Positions 53,373 to 63,766 of a stretch of 64,000 bases of DNA are shown here, piece after piece. The stretch lies in NCBI RefSeq assembly GCF_052857255.1, contig NC_135505.1, positions 48,173,507 to 48,237,506 on the forward strand, in the 5' to 3' direction. Under the pieces are notes generated by a model, which was given only the letters and a program-made list of their open reading frames with translations, was not told the origin of the DNA and ran no database searches. Origin of the DNA: Amblyomma americanum. Its lineage: Eukaryota; Arthropoda; Arachnida; Ixodida; Ixodidae. A program made the translations under genes and the position numbers. Each line of letters opens with the position of its first letter. Positions within the stretch are counted from its first letter, which is position 1.

Positions 53373-54924
53373 GTGTCTTATTTGGTAATTGGCGATTTTA
53401 CGCACAAATATACTAATAAAGTTCTGGCTCACCTTCCTGAACGCTCTGTAGAAGCGTTTTTGAATCCCCTGAACAACATAGAGAGATTAGGTATAATACC
53501 TCATCCTTGTAAAAAAGTTTTTATCATACCAATCTTGGAACCTGTGAAACCGGCAAGATCACGTAGCAGTTACGGGCCCATAGCCCTCCCTCGCTGCTTC
53601 GCTAAATCTTTGGATAGCATTCTGAACATTAGGTTGATACTTGTTCACGACTGCCATGAGTTTTTTATACCCAACAGTGTGGTTTTAGAAAAGCCTGCTC
53701 TACAACCTCCCATCTTCTCCGCCTTGAAAATACAGGGAGAGTAGCATTAATATGCAGACAACACTCCCTTGCAGTCTTTATTGATCTGGATAAAAAAGCC
53801 TACTACACTGTTGGGAGGTTCGTTATCCTACGCGTCTGGGTGACCTTGGCACCCATGGCAGGATGCTGCAGTAAACGAATCATTTTCTTTTAACCGATAA
53901 TTTCAAGCTCGTCTTGGTGCTACCTTGTTCAAGAAATCCATTCAAGATAACGGCGTTTCACAGGAATGCATTTTAAGCGCTACGCTCTTCATAGTCAAAA
54001 TGAACCCCAAAGCAATAATAATCCTAAAATCAGTTATGTATTTACTCGAGTACGACGAGCGCCGAAATGCATACACTTCCTCGAGCGTATCAACAAGTGA
54101 AAGAGCCTCCAGATGTGTGAATATACTCGAAGCGCTCTAACGAAAAAACGTATATGACAGGATACGCCTTTCAGACATTCACCGTTCCATTACACTTTGT
54201 TTCTAGATTATGGGTGCGCAGCGTACGGGTCTGCAAGAACGCGATACCTAAAACGACTGGAACCTATGCATAACCATCGTTTGCGTCTCTCAACTGACGC
54301 ATACAGAACATTTCCCATAAGTAGTCCATATAGAAGCAAATGAACCATCCCCAGGAGACACGTCTAAAACAGCAATTGTCATAAGCTCATACATCCTTAA
54401 AAATTAGTTCGCAACTGAAACATATCTGTGACACCATAGTTACCAAGTCAAATTCCAAAGCAATGTTAAGAAATTAACTTCAGTCTTTTAAGTGTTTGCT
54501 ACTCCGCTACAAGCAAAAACAGGATACGGAATATTAGACACACTGGCGAATTTCGCTCAAAGTCCTGACCCTCTGTCACATTGCCTGCCCTCTGCATGTG
54601 ACTATACAATCAGCCGCTTTCGCTAAAAGCGAACTCCAGATGAACATATAACACATGAATTCTTGGCAAACGAGAAATATGAAGATTGCACTGATTATTA
54701 CAAAGAATTAATATTTCATAACAGTGCGCTACGTCGGATGTTCTGCAAAGACGAGAAGTGGCAGAAAAGAGTCAGGTTGCCTCGGTGCACATTTACCCCA
54801 ACTCCCTCAGTTTAATTACACTACTGCACTCCAGAAATCCAGAATTACCTTTATTAAGAGATATACATAATATAGCAACAGTTTATACACACGGAAGCGA
54901 GGTTATGTTCTGGTTATCTAACCG
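53373..54924 (+). mobile_element. Jockey-like LINE fossil: RT and start of RNase H
   Basis: The first frame (53373-53744) reads HLPERSVEAFLNPLNNIERL, KKVFIIPILEPVKPARSRSS and YGPIALPRCFAKSLDSILNI: RT fingers of the Jockey/I group. Broken frames follow with SLAVFIDLDKKAYYTV (palm), a GVSQECILSATLFIVKMN stretch (about 53950) for GVPQGSVLSPxLF, and no readable YADD. The thumb is at about 54200 (LDYGCAAYGSARTRYLKRL, RLRLSTDAYRTFPISS). TVYTHGSEVMF near 54880 is the start of RNase H with its Asp read as His. A SINE cuts the element at 54925. There are many stops. Confidence 0.7.
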
Positions 54925-55222
54925 CAGTGGTGGCTCAGTGGTAAGGAAGCTCGGCTACTGATAGAGTTCCTGGGTTCGAACCCGACCACATCGGCTGAGT
55001 TTCGATGGAGGCGAAACGCTAAGGCGCCCGTGTGCTGTCGGATGTCAGTGCACGTTAAAGATCCCCAGGTGGTGTAAATTATTCCGGAGCCCTCCACTAA
55101 GGCACGTCCTCCTTTCTTCTTTCACTCCCTCCTTTATTCTTTCCCTTACGACGAGGTTAAAATATCCGCCGATATGTGAGACCAATACTGCGCCATTTCT
55201 TTTCCTCAAAAACCGATTTTCA
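54925..55222 (+). repeat. Tick-type SINE, full length, tRNA-derived
   Basis: The head has GTGGTGGCTCAGTGGTAAGG (A box) and CCTGGGTTCGAACCCGACC (B box). The core is TTTCGATGGAGGCGAAACG, GATGTCAGTGCACGTTAAAG, ATCCCCAGGTGG. The tail has CTCCCTCCTTTATTC and CCGATATGTGAGACCAATACTG. The two pol III promoter boxes are intact in sequence. It interrupts the RNase H start of the Jockey-like LINE. Confidence 0.9.
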
Positions 55223-55224
55223 TG

Positions 55225-55795
55225 TCATTTTTCTAGTTACCCAGCCCCATACGAATCAGCGGCAACGAGATGTCCGATACATGTGGCAGCCCGCAATGAA
55301 AAAATGCATGAAATATAGTACGTTAAACGCGTCGCGAAATATATACGGAAAAGACTAAGAGAAAAATTGCAGACTTCGTGGGAAAACCAAGTAAATAACT
55401 AACTTTGCCTAGTGAATTCAATTAAAGAAGAATTGAAATTTTTTTGTCGCCAATGATGCTTCATGGAAGCAATTTTATGACGACTTCGCATCAGATACAC
55501 ATCGACACTTCATCCTCATTAAACGAGATGAACAAAGATGCGAATGATACAGAGACGAGATCAACAGAAACCAGATCTCACTGTCATGTACAAAACTCAG
55601 TAAGTTGAATAAAAGTATTTAGCTCAGTTCAACAATGAACAGATCTATTTCTCTTCCAGCTTTCTTTTTGGAGAAACCGCATTTGTGGAAATATCTTTTG
55701 TTGCTAGTCCCTTAAAGAAACAATGCTCATAATCCGGTTATTTCAATTCATTTTTTTTTTGCAATTCGCAAATATTTTCTGCATTTCACAATGCT
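55225..55795. other. Unrecognised sequence
   Basis: AT-rich, with nothing supported. Confidence 0.45.
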
Positions 55796-56291
55796 GACGG
55801 TCTCCCAAGAAAAAAAAGCTTAGGAAGAGATTGACGACGCCAAGGAGCCGGCGGCAGGCAACAGTGGTAGCAGTGTAAAAAATTCTATACGAAATATTGG
55901 TACTTGGTCCAAGGCGAGAAACACGCAAGAACGACCCGGGCACAGCATAGAGGCCAAGGAGTACAGGGCCCACGCAGATAAAGGGCACCCAAGCCCAGAA
56001 CACGTGCACCACCGAGACTCTTCGTTCAACTCGTCTTAACTAAGAATATCCGTTGCACGGCCCCCGGTCGCAAAAACACCGTCTTGGTGTACATTAGGGC
56101 GTGGCAGGGGATGGCGAGAGGTAGGGCTCGAGGTGATAGACGCAGACAACGTCATGCTGAGCTGCACGGGAGGTAGTGTCCGAGAAGGCCGGGACGATCT
56201 AGTAGGTGAGAGCGGCTGCCTGGCGGAGAAAACGGTATGGGCTAACATACCGGGACAGAAGTTTTTCGAAAAGCCCAACGCGGCAAGATGT

Positions 56292-57164
56292 CTACCAAAG
56301 CGAGACAATGGCGGTAGGAGAGAAAGTGGCCATGCAATGGCGGAGTTCGCAGTAATCCTGCTGTGAGGCCTGCGATGCTAGTAGTCGGGATCGGGCCAGT
56401 TGGCAGGCGTGGTAGGCCCGGGCAATTGCGTCGTGTGCATATTCAGAAGGCTGTGAAGTAGATGATAGAAGCAGCGTGTCCAAAGGTAGTTGTGGCTCTC
56501 GGCCGTACAAAAGATAGAACGGTGGGTCACCGGCATTATCATGACGGGAAGAGTTGAAGGCGAAATTCACGTATGGACGGGCGTAATTGCAGTACCCGTG
56601 GGCCGGTGAAACATGCATCGGCAGCATATTCCTGCGAGTGCGGTTAAGGCGCTCTGTGAGGCCGTTTGTTTGGGAATAATAGGCGGTGGTCAGCTTATGT
56701 TTAGCCGAGCAGAAACGGAAAATGTCGTCGACAACGTTAGACAGAAAGCCGCGCCTGCGGTCGCTAAGAATTTCGCGGGGTGCACCGAGACGGAGGGTGA
56801 CGTCGTACAAGAGAAAGTCGGCAACATCAGTAGCAGTACTGGTAGCGAGGGCCCACGTGATGCGTAGCGAGTGGCATAGTCCGCAGACACTGCCACACAT
56901 TTGTTTCTGGAGGTGCACACAAGAAACGGCCCAAAAGGTCGAAGTCAACACGATATAACGGTTCATGGGGCACATCAACAGGTTCCAACCTGCCCGCTGA
57001 GGTAGTAGCAGGACGTTTCCGGCGCTGCCACTGGTCGCAGGCATGAACATAGCGGCGCACGGACTGGTATAGGGACGCCTCACGCGGAAGACATCGGTGC
57101 GCAGGTTCTTGGGCACAATGAGGAGGAGGTCGGTACCGGCGGGGTTCAGGCTTCTGCGGTACAA
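56292..57164 (-). pseudogene. Ty3/gypsy integrase, broken
   Basis: The 290-codon frame contains the catalytic core from about residue 110: ATDVADFLLYDVTLRLGAPR, EILSDRRRGFLSNVVDD (second Asp), TTAYYSQTNGLTERLNRT (Glu), AHGYCNYARPYVNFAFNSSR and DPPFYLLYGREPQLPLDT. The first Asp region (VDFDLLGRF) and a zinc-binding remnant (RRYVHACDQWQRRKR) are in another frame (56827-57060). All three acids of D-D-E can be found but not in one frame. Downstream shifted frames keep a chromodomain-free tail (HLEPYLSPSP, about 56110). An integrase would insert element DNA. Confidence 0.78.
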
Positions 57165-57207
57165 AGTGTCATGATGCAGTACAAACCGGCGCAGATCAGG
57201 GTCATGG

Positions 57208-57440
57208 CTTATGGTTTATAGTGTTTAACGTTCCAAAGCGACTCAGGCTATGAGAGATGCCCTAGTGAAGGGCTCCGGATATTTCGACCACCTGTGGTTC
57301 TTTAAGGTGCGCTCACATCCGACATTACACGGACCTCTGGAATTTCACCTCCATCGAAATTCGGCCGCAGCAGCTGGAATGAAACCAGCGTCTTTGGGGT
57401 CAGCAGCCGAGTACCATAACCCCTGAGCCAACGCAACGGC
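57208..57440 (-). repeat. Tick-type SINE inserted in the gypsy element
   Basis: Minus strand: TTGGCTCAGGGGTTATGGTA (A box region), GCTGGTTTCATTCCAGC (decayed B box), core TTTCGATGGAGGTGAAATT, GATGTGAGCGCACCTTAAAG, ACCACAGGTGGTCGA, and tail GGAACGTTAAACACTATAAA. It lies between the RNase H/tether and the integrase of the gypsy element and so is younger. Confidence 0.88.
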
Positions 57441-57728
57441 AACAGAGCAGGGCCAGATGGGGAGGAGTTCAGGTGGTCAATAATAGAGCGCAGATCTATA
57501 TCTCGTCACTACTCAACGCTAACGTGACCAATAGCAGCGAGCGAGAACAGGTAGGCGCGCAGGCAGTGCCAGGATGATCAGAAGGGTCAACGGGATACCG
57601 GGAGAGGCCATCAACATGTGTGTAGCCGACCAGACTTATCGACTGCTCTGCAGTCTTAGTCTTGTAGTCGTAAAGCCCACCGACATAGCCGGCCAGTAGG
57701 ATCTTTCAGAGAGGTGAGCCAGCAGAGC

Positions 57729-58007
57729 TCACGACGGTCTTACAACCGTGAAATAGGGGCCATATAAATACGGGCGAAATTTTCCACACGAGGCCAAGCA
57801 CTCACGCGAGCACTCAGGAGGCCACACGAGGGGAAAGCACCCGCATTCCTTGATGGAGTAACTGTGACCTTCTGTAGAGAGGAAGCGGCGGGCGTAGGCG
57901 ATAACAGGGCCAGAACCAGGTGGCCGCTTAAAAAGGAGCGCGCTCATTCCATCACCGCTGGCGTCAGTGCGGACTTCAGTGGGAGCGGCCACATCGAAGT
58001 GTGGCAA
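57729..58007 (-). pseudogene. Ty3/gypsy RNase H domain fragment
   Basis: Minus strand: AAPTEVRTDASGDGMSALLF (first Asp, TDAS), GPVIAYARRFLSTEGHSYS (the SRxLxxxExxYS region), then IKECGCFPLVW, where the catalytic Glu remains and the Leu-Ala-Val motif is altered. It continues the RT at 57944-58564 after a frameshift and is followed by the HVDGLSRYP tether near 57610. Confidence 0.75.
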
Positions 58008-58564
58008 GAGTAGCGAGGTGGTGAGCTTCGAGATAAGCGCGGCAAAGGCGTTTGCTTGTAGGGGCCCCAGACGAAAGTCATGTCCTTTCTGAGCAGATTA
58101 CTGAGGAGGCGGGCGATCTCAGCGAAGCCCGTCACGAACAGACGGAGGTAGGAGTACAGCTCCAGGAAGCTCCGCACGTCGTTGAAAGAAGGTAGCACCG
58201 GGTAGTCTTTCATGGCTCGGGTCTTAGCTGGATCAGAGAGAACACCTGTGGCATTGACGATATGGCCGACGATTGTGATCTGACGACGCGCGAAACGGCA
58301 TTTGGAGGAGTTGAGCTGCAGGGAGGCATGACAGAAAACTGAAAGGATATTGGAAAGGTAATCGAGGTGAGAGGAGCAGCGGGGTAGAAGCCAGTGACGT
58401 CGTCGAGATAGCAGAGGCATCTGGAATTGAATCAATGCAGAAGGGTGTCCATGATACGCTCGAAGGTGGCTTTTAGCGTTGCATAAGGCAAAAGGCATAC
58501 CTATGAACTCATAGAGTCCATCAGGTGTCACAAACGCTGTCTTCTCATGGGCCTCATGACTCAC
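57944..58564 (-). pseudogene. Ty3/gypsy reverse transcriptase fragment
   Basis: Minus strand: KTAFVTPDGLYEFIGMPFAL (palm start), a shifted CYLDDVTGF (catalytic Asp pair, about 58405), ASLQLNSSKCRFARRQI, TIVGHIVNATGVLSDPAKT, FNDVRSFLELYSYLRLFVTG and LLSNLLRKDMTFVWGP. The collinear order matches the RT-to-RNase H region of the family. The YLDD lies in another frame than its flanks, so at least two shifts have occurred. The fingers before the palm were not found. Confidence 0.75.
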
Positions 58565-58624
58565 TGCTCTCTGCCAACAGCCGGAGCGAAGATCTAGAAT
58601 AATTGACCACAGTCAGATAATTTA

Positions 58625-59195
58625 GTGATATTTTGTGCGACCCTCAGGCGGCACCGAAACAAACAGTCATTGCCTTTCAAAGGGCAATGACTTGGCCTGT
58701 CTTGGCACCACCACAGCAAAATTACTTGAAAACAGCGAAACACAAAGAATGATGCGGTGTGAACGAGACGATGGTGTCACGGGGCTCAGCACTAGTTAAG
58801 AGTAAGTAAAAGACTGCAATGTCCAACAAAAGGTGTTTTGAGTAGTTTAAGAAATAGCCATGCCGAAGTTAGTGCGGTCTACTATATGATAGAGAATTCA
58901 CATCTTCCTGTTGCACAGCATAACCTATCATTTTTGAAGTTCCTTTTTTTACATGCACCTTATTTATTCCTCTAGATGCTCGGGTAACAGAAAAGAATGT
59001 AACAGTAGCCCACTTTGAAGGAAAGAATTGTCGCTGCGTGAGAAATATGCAAGCGCGAGGTTTAAGAGGCAAACTTTATGCAACCAGCCAAGCCTGGGTT
59101 GAGCGAAGGTAAAGAGTCATTACTATTTTAATTAGCATTATTACTACCACTCTAGCCCAGAGACTTTATAGTGAACCGTGTCCACTTCCATTTGC
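58625..59195. other. Unrecognised sequence
   Basis: TTGCCTTTCAAAGGGCAATGA (about 58670-58690) is a short palindromic stretch. Nothing coding was recognised. Upstream parts of the gypsy RT may be hidden here. Confidence 0.4.
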
Positions 59196-59199
59196 TGCC

Positions 59200-59920
59200 G
59201 CCTTAACCCTAAAACCTTCATACTCCAACCAAACTTTCTCCCGCCTGCTCCTACACTTGACTTCTTTTCAATTACAATCAGTTATCCTTAACGACCATCA
59301 GTTATTTTGCCTTGGCATCACATGCCTCACCCATGCCGATTTCTTTCTCCTGTTTTGACTACAATGTTATCCCAATCTGCTCTCCTCCTGCCTTCTCACT
59401 TCAACTCGTTTCGTTGTCTTCAATTTAAGCTGCACCCATTTCGTTATATAGCTGCTCGTATTTGCTCCATAGATGAGTACTGACAAGATGCAGCTCTTGA
59501 TATTTTCTCTGCAATAGTGCTGCTAAATTGCCGTTCATGACCAGAGAGTACCTACCAAGTGCCCTACACCGTATTGTTCATCATCTAGTAAATTGTCCCT
59601 CATGGCCACCATCTGCGGTTACTACCGGCCCCAAGTACACGTATTGCTTAAGCACCCCCTGCGCCTCGCAACATGTTTTTAACTGCTGTCCCTCACAAGA
59701 CTACTGAAATAACTTTACGTTTCTGCTTATTCATTGTTCTGATTTGCCTATTTAAATTATTCATTATTCTTCGCAATTGGTCCCCTGAGGCAATGTTATC
59801 TGGGTGCCGCAGATTACTAAGACACTCTTCATTAAATCTTATCCCCAACTGCTCTCATCCTAAATCTAGGACCGTAAATGCCTCCCGTGTAAAACCGCTG
59901 AGTAGAACTGTAGAGAAGAA
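59200..59920 (-). pseudogene. RTE-like LINE reverse transcriptase fossil
   Basis: Minus-strand broken frames read LGIRFNEECLSNLRHPDNIA (about 59860-59800; the last part is a decayed L-R-F-A-D-D-I-A, with catalytic Asp pair reduced), SGDQLRRIMNNLNRQIRTMN and KQKRKVISVVL. A diverged thumb follows past YVYLG-like RVLGAG (about 59640) to about 59400. The order and the Q-L-x-x-x-L-x-x-L-N-x-x-x-x-x-x-G-L-K-x-N-x-x-K-T-K-V framework point to the RTE group. The active-site acids are damaged. Confidence 0.5.
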
Positions 59921-59924
59921 AAAG

Positions 59925-62875
59925 AGGACAAGTGAACACCTGATGACCCGACGACACTGTGTTGCACGATAACGGGCAGTTTTTACGAAGGGTGCCGTAC
60001 ATACTGCACAGAGTGCCGCCATTTTTGTAGCCCGAAGGTTCTGTGCTCTATCACGTCACGATATTGATTTTAAGCGCGAAAACTCGCACGCCACCGCACA
60101 GGATAGTCAATTAACGGTATACCTTTAAGTTTGTGCAAATAATACTTTTCGGAGCTATTCTGCCCCTGCACGTGCCAAGCAGAGAAATACCGATTAAAAG
60201 CCGGTCATGCTGTCCAGTGAAGGGACATATCGGACTGTCCACCGTAAATGTGGGCTTTAGTATGGGGTCTTGAGTCATCTACTAGGGGAACTGGAAAAAA
60301 ATTTTTTACTTGCAAATAGACCCTGTCGCGCGAAAAGTCCCACGGTACTGGTCGGATGCTGCAGGAAATATCTGTCCTTGTCCAGTAAGATTAAGTACAC
60401 TTATGCAGAAGGTGAAAATGTTGCCGGTGCCTAAAAAGCAAACAACCTAGACCGTTCAAACACTACGCACGAGAATTCGTTTGAAGTATCGACAAATTAA
60501 ATGTGCACGCACAGAGAGACCAATTTTTGAATTATGCCGAAGGCGATCGGCAGCGCATCACGACTCGTGACGAATGAAATATCTTTTTATGTGCACCTTC
60601 ATAAATAATCTAAATGTAATGAATTTTTAGGCATAATTAAGCGGCTTAAAATAAAGAACATATCAAAGTTTACATTTTTCATTTCGTGCATATTTAGGAC
60701 CTCTGAAATGGTGCGCTACGGAAGGAAACAATTCTGTAGACTTAATGCGCATAATCTCCTGACAATCACAGGTAATTTTCTTTGGATAGACAAAGTTTGG
60801 CGGGGCAGGGCAGCCTACCGACTTCGATGGTATGCAGTGCATCATGCTAAAGCTAGGTAAATGTGAATGACTGCCTTGTCTGATAATATGCTTCTTAGCC
60901 TGTTTTATATTTAAAGTTCCAAAGGTTTAAAAACGATGCACGTACAGCATTCTGTAAAGTGTAAAGAGGAAATGGTGGTTGCTACTAAGCCATGTAGTTG
61001 AGCTGTTGTGTTGCCGATGGAAATCATTAGCATTCTTTAAGCGCGCGGTTTTGGCGAGGAGGGGGGCAAGGTTTCTTTTCACTATCAACAGATGTAGAAT
61101 GTTTTTACATAGCCGAACAATTTTCGTTGCATGCTACAAGATCAAACCTCCTGCGCGGTTTACTTTTGACGAAGACGGTATATTGCGTACAAATAAAGCA
61201 AGAATATCGTATTTTTCTTTTTTCGATTGAGAAAGCGTGATTAAAATGCGACAGGTTTTCGTCTGATCAATAATCATCATCTTCCGAAGTCAAGAAACGT
61301 ATGTCGCTGATAAGAGTAGTGGTCGTTCGCTCGGTGCTCTTCTCAAGAAGATGTATACGCAGCACCCCATCAGATAGGTGAAAAAGGAAAAGCTACCGCT
61401 GAGGGCACCTTAAACCGAAGCATTGCTTGTCAACAAAATATTGGGTGCTCTCCCGCGAGGCGACGTTTACCACGTTCCAAGCAACACCTGCATTACCACC
61501 CCTGTATTGCACTTGATATGAAACCAATTGCTCTGAATTGTGACTAATTCAGGGTAGGTCGCATATGCTTGGTAGAAAGACTGAAGCTTTTTGCACAAGC
61601 TACGCCCATTTAACCTTATTTCCAACATTTAGTGCAAAATGACCTGCTGCATACTCACTCCTGCTGTGGTTTGCTTGTCAGTGCTGCACCTTACGTCAAG
61701 CCATCGGCCCATCTACTAGCTTCACAGTATGCGACCTCATTTCTCCGGGTCCACGAAACTATGGATCAAGACATTCATAGTATGCATGACTTTAAACAGG
61801 ATTTCTTATTTTTTTTAACCTTATTCTCTTATTCAACTACAGGAGTTCGCAAAAGGCAATTTTTGTCCACATTTTTAATTTCTGGATAGACGTTTGTTGC
61901 ATCATAGAGGGGGTCCCGTAGAGCTCGCCGATGCTTTCGTGACTCAGCGCTGCCTGCTCTCTTGTCGGTAGCCAAGACTCCAAGGCAGGCGCCGCTGAGA
62001 TTAACAAAAGGCATTTTATACGCTGTTTACAGGGCATAGTACAGCACAAGAGCGGCCCGGGCGAGAGCTGCTAGCAAGCGCGACTGTTCTCGCATATCGA
62101 CGACCGGCGAGACTCCATCTCGTCACACCATCTGACTCAACTTGAGAGCAGCACTGGACTGACGGTGTGTCGGTCTGTCCCTTCAAGCGTCAGCGCTGGT
62201 GCTTATAAAGCACGATAAAGCGTTTTCGCTCAAACAGGCCAATCCAGAGGCAGCACTTGCCGGCGGTCCGAGAGGCCCAACCAACCACCGCGCTGGCCAC
62301 CCGCTTAAACTTTCCGCGCGCGGTAACATCCTGGGGAAAGGGAAGCCGCGCCTCGCTGTTCTGTTTCGCCGCTCGCTGCCCGTTTGGACATGTCGCTCAC
62401 TGATGCTTCCCCATAGGCATCCTGCATTGCCCAGTGGGCACAGCGAAAATGGTACTAAAGAGCGCCCTCTGCCCTGCGCTGGGTAGCACCAAGCTCCGTC
62501 GTCTGCTTCTGAAACCACATTTTACAGTATGGACCCGCCTCTTTCGCCACGGCCTGCAGCGAATATTGGGCGCCGAAGATTTTTTTCAGCGGTGGCACGC
62601 TGCACAAAGGCAAGAAGTTATGCTATGCCAAGTACGGGCATGCCGTTCAAGAAATTAGCGATGAAGCGTGTCGTGTACGAAGTTGAACTTCAGGGGAGGG
62701 TTTTGTAATACCAGATTCAGGAACACCAACACGTTTAATGGAAGAAGGGCTTCCAATAAACGAATTCGCAGCAGTCATGAGCCCACAACTTTACGGAACT
62801 GCTCGAACTCGCGATGGTACGCGCCGCACCGGTAGCGGTCTTTCAGCATGCCGCTAAACGACGGACCTCCAACAA
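59925..62875. other. Unrecognised sequence
   Basis: The plus-strand frame 60979-61230 and the GC-rich, both-strand-open region 62183-62660 have no motif I can support. A TATA-like GCTTATAAAGC lies at about 62201 before the GC-rich block. Confidence 0.4.
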
Positions 62876-62880
62876 TCCTT
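62775..62880 (-). other. Possible coding end, unproven
   Basis: Downstream of the 54-bp repeats the minus strand reads IVGGPSFSGMLKDRYRCGAY, then HREFEQFRKVVGS and a stop, followed by an ATTAAA at about 62738. The composition looks protein-like. It could be the last exon of a minus-strand gene (perhaps the one starting at 63766), but there is no evidence of splicing between them and no family match. Confidence 0.25.
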
Positions 62881-62988
62881 GTTGTTGCAGGCAAACAAAT
62901 AGCCATGCGTGTATTTGCGACCATTTGTACATTTGTTGTTGCAGGTAAACAAGTAGTCATGCGTGTAGTTGCGACCATTTGTACCTTC
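62881..62988. repeat. Tandem duplication, 54-bp unit, two copies
   Basis: GTTGTTGCAGG.AAACAA starts at 62881 and again at 62935. Both continue ..AG.CATGCGTGTA.TTGCGACCATTTGTAC. The unit is a multiple of 3, so the minus-strand frame at 62775-62993 stays open across both copies (18 residues each). Confidence 0.85.
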
Positions 62989-62989
62989 G

Positions 62990-63555
62990 GCAAATGATAA
63001 CTGATGCAGAGAATATGAGCTCGCAGTAACGTACGTGCGAATCGCGCCGCAGCGCGAGCTCGTGCGCTGCTTGCTTGATGTAGCTTTTAACGACATCTCT
63101 CGAACATCGGTGTGCTGTCACCATGCAGTGTTGCCGTGATGCGCAGCCTTAACGTGCTGGCTTGAGGTCTACGATGAGCACATATAACCCTCCAGCGTGT
63201 GCTGCTCGCAGTGTGGTAGTAAATTCGCACCGAATCAGCTCGGCCGTACACAAACCTGACCGCTTAAACCACTTCGCGCCAGTCAGCAGTTGTGTCCGGG
63301 TCTCGAATTGTAAATCACCAGCCATGCTGGACGTAGGCCGGACGTAGGCCGCGGGGAAGACCATTGGCACATACGCGGGGTGACTGGCCGAATCGTTTTT
63401 CTCGTTGCAACAAAGTGGCGACTACATATCCTGCTGTTCGGCACTGGTTAGCACTGTTTGCTGTCGGGACTGCATGTGCAAAAGACAGAATTTCAGCAAC
63501 GCAGATAATCAAGCAAACCTCAAGGCAGGCGAAGCAACCAAGACTGCGCAAAATT
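62990..63555. other. Unrecognised, possibly intronic
   Basis: Lies downstream (minus sense) of the THAP exon's donor. I searched by eye for the second half of a THAP domain (W-x-P then C-x2-H-F) on the minus strand and did not find a convincing one. GGACGTAGGCC is repeated twice at about 63329-63350. Confidence 0.4.
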
Positions 63556-63563
63556 TCGCTCAC

Positions 63564-63766
63564 CCGGTGCATCGAACTGCAGTTATCCAGCGCGCCCGGC
63601 GGTCTGCTTCGTGTGGCCTTGAAGGAAAATGGTAAAATCTGATGTTGGGATTTAGACCTTGCTCATGGCAGCCCACGACGCAGCAGCAACGACGGTGACG
63701 TTTTTCCGAGGCTGAGGTGGGTCCCTCGGGCGGACCGATGTCGTCGATTCTGTCTGCTGCCAGCAT
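63564..63766 (-). CDS. THAP-type zinc finger, first exon (partial gene)
   Basis: The Met at 63766 opens a frame whose residues 27-66 carry the first half of a THAP domain: CCVVGCHEQG (the C-x2-4-C pair), IRFYHFPSRP (the F-x-x-F-P motif) and RRARWITAVR (the conserved W). A THAP finger binds DNA through a C2-CH zinc site. The second half (P-x-x-x-x-x-C-x2-H-F) would lie on the next exon, which is not recognised in the window. The exon ends at GG followed by GTGAGCGA, a good splice donor (GT at 63563-63562). It stands alone without transposon motifs beside it, and could be a host gene or a THAP-containing transposase. Confidence 0.6.

Larger units (their letters stand above)
55800..58620 (-). 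mobile_element. Ty3/gypsy retrotransposon pol, split by a SINE
   Basis: On the minus strand the order is RT (58564 to about 58090), RNase H (58007-57729), the tether with HVDGLSRYP (about 57610), a SINE insertion (57208-57440), integrase (about 57180-56560), the integrase C-terminus (about 56340-56080) and an LTR-like end to about 55800. Gag and protease are absent, so the element is 5'-truncated or continues in unrecognisable form. Stops and frameshifts occur in every domain. It is not active. Confidence 0.75.

Noticed and set aside
63314..63560. Second half of the THAP domain at SPRVCANGL
   Set aside because: It has R-V-C but lacks the H-F pair and the preceding W-x-P. The resemblance is too weak.
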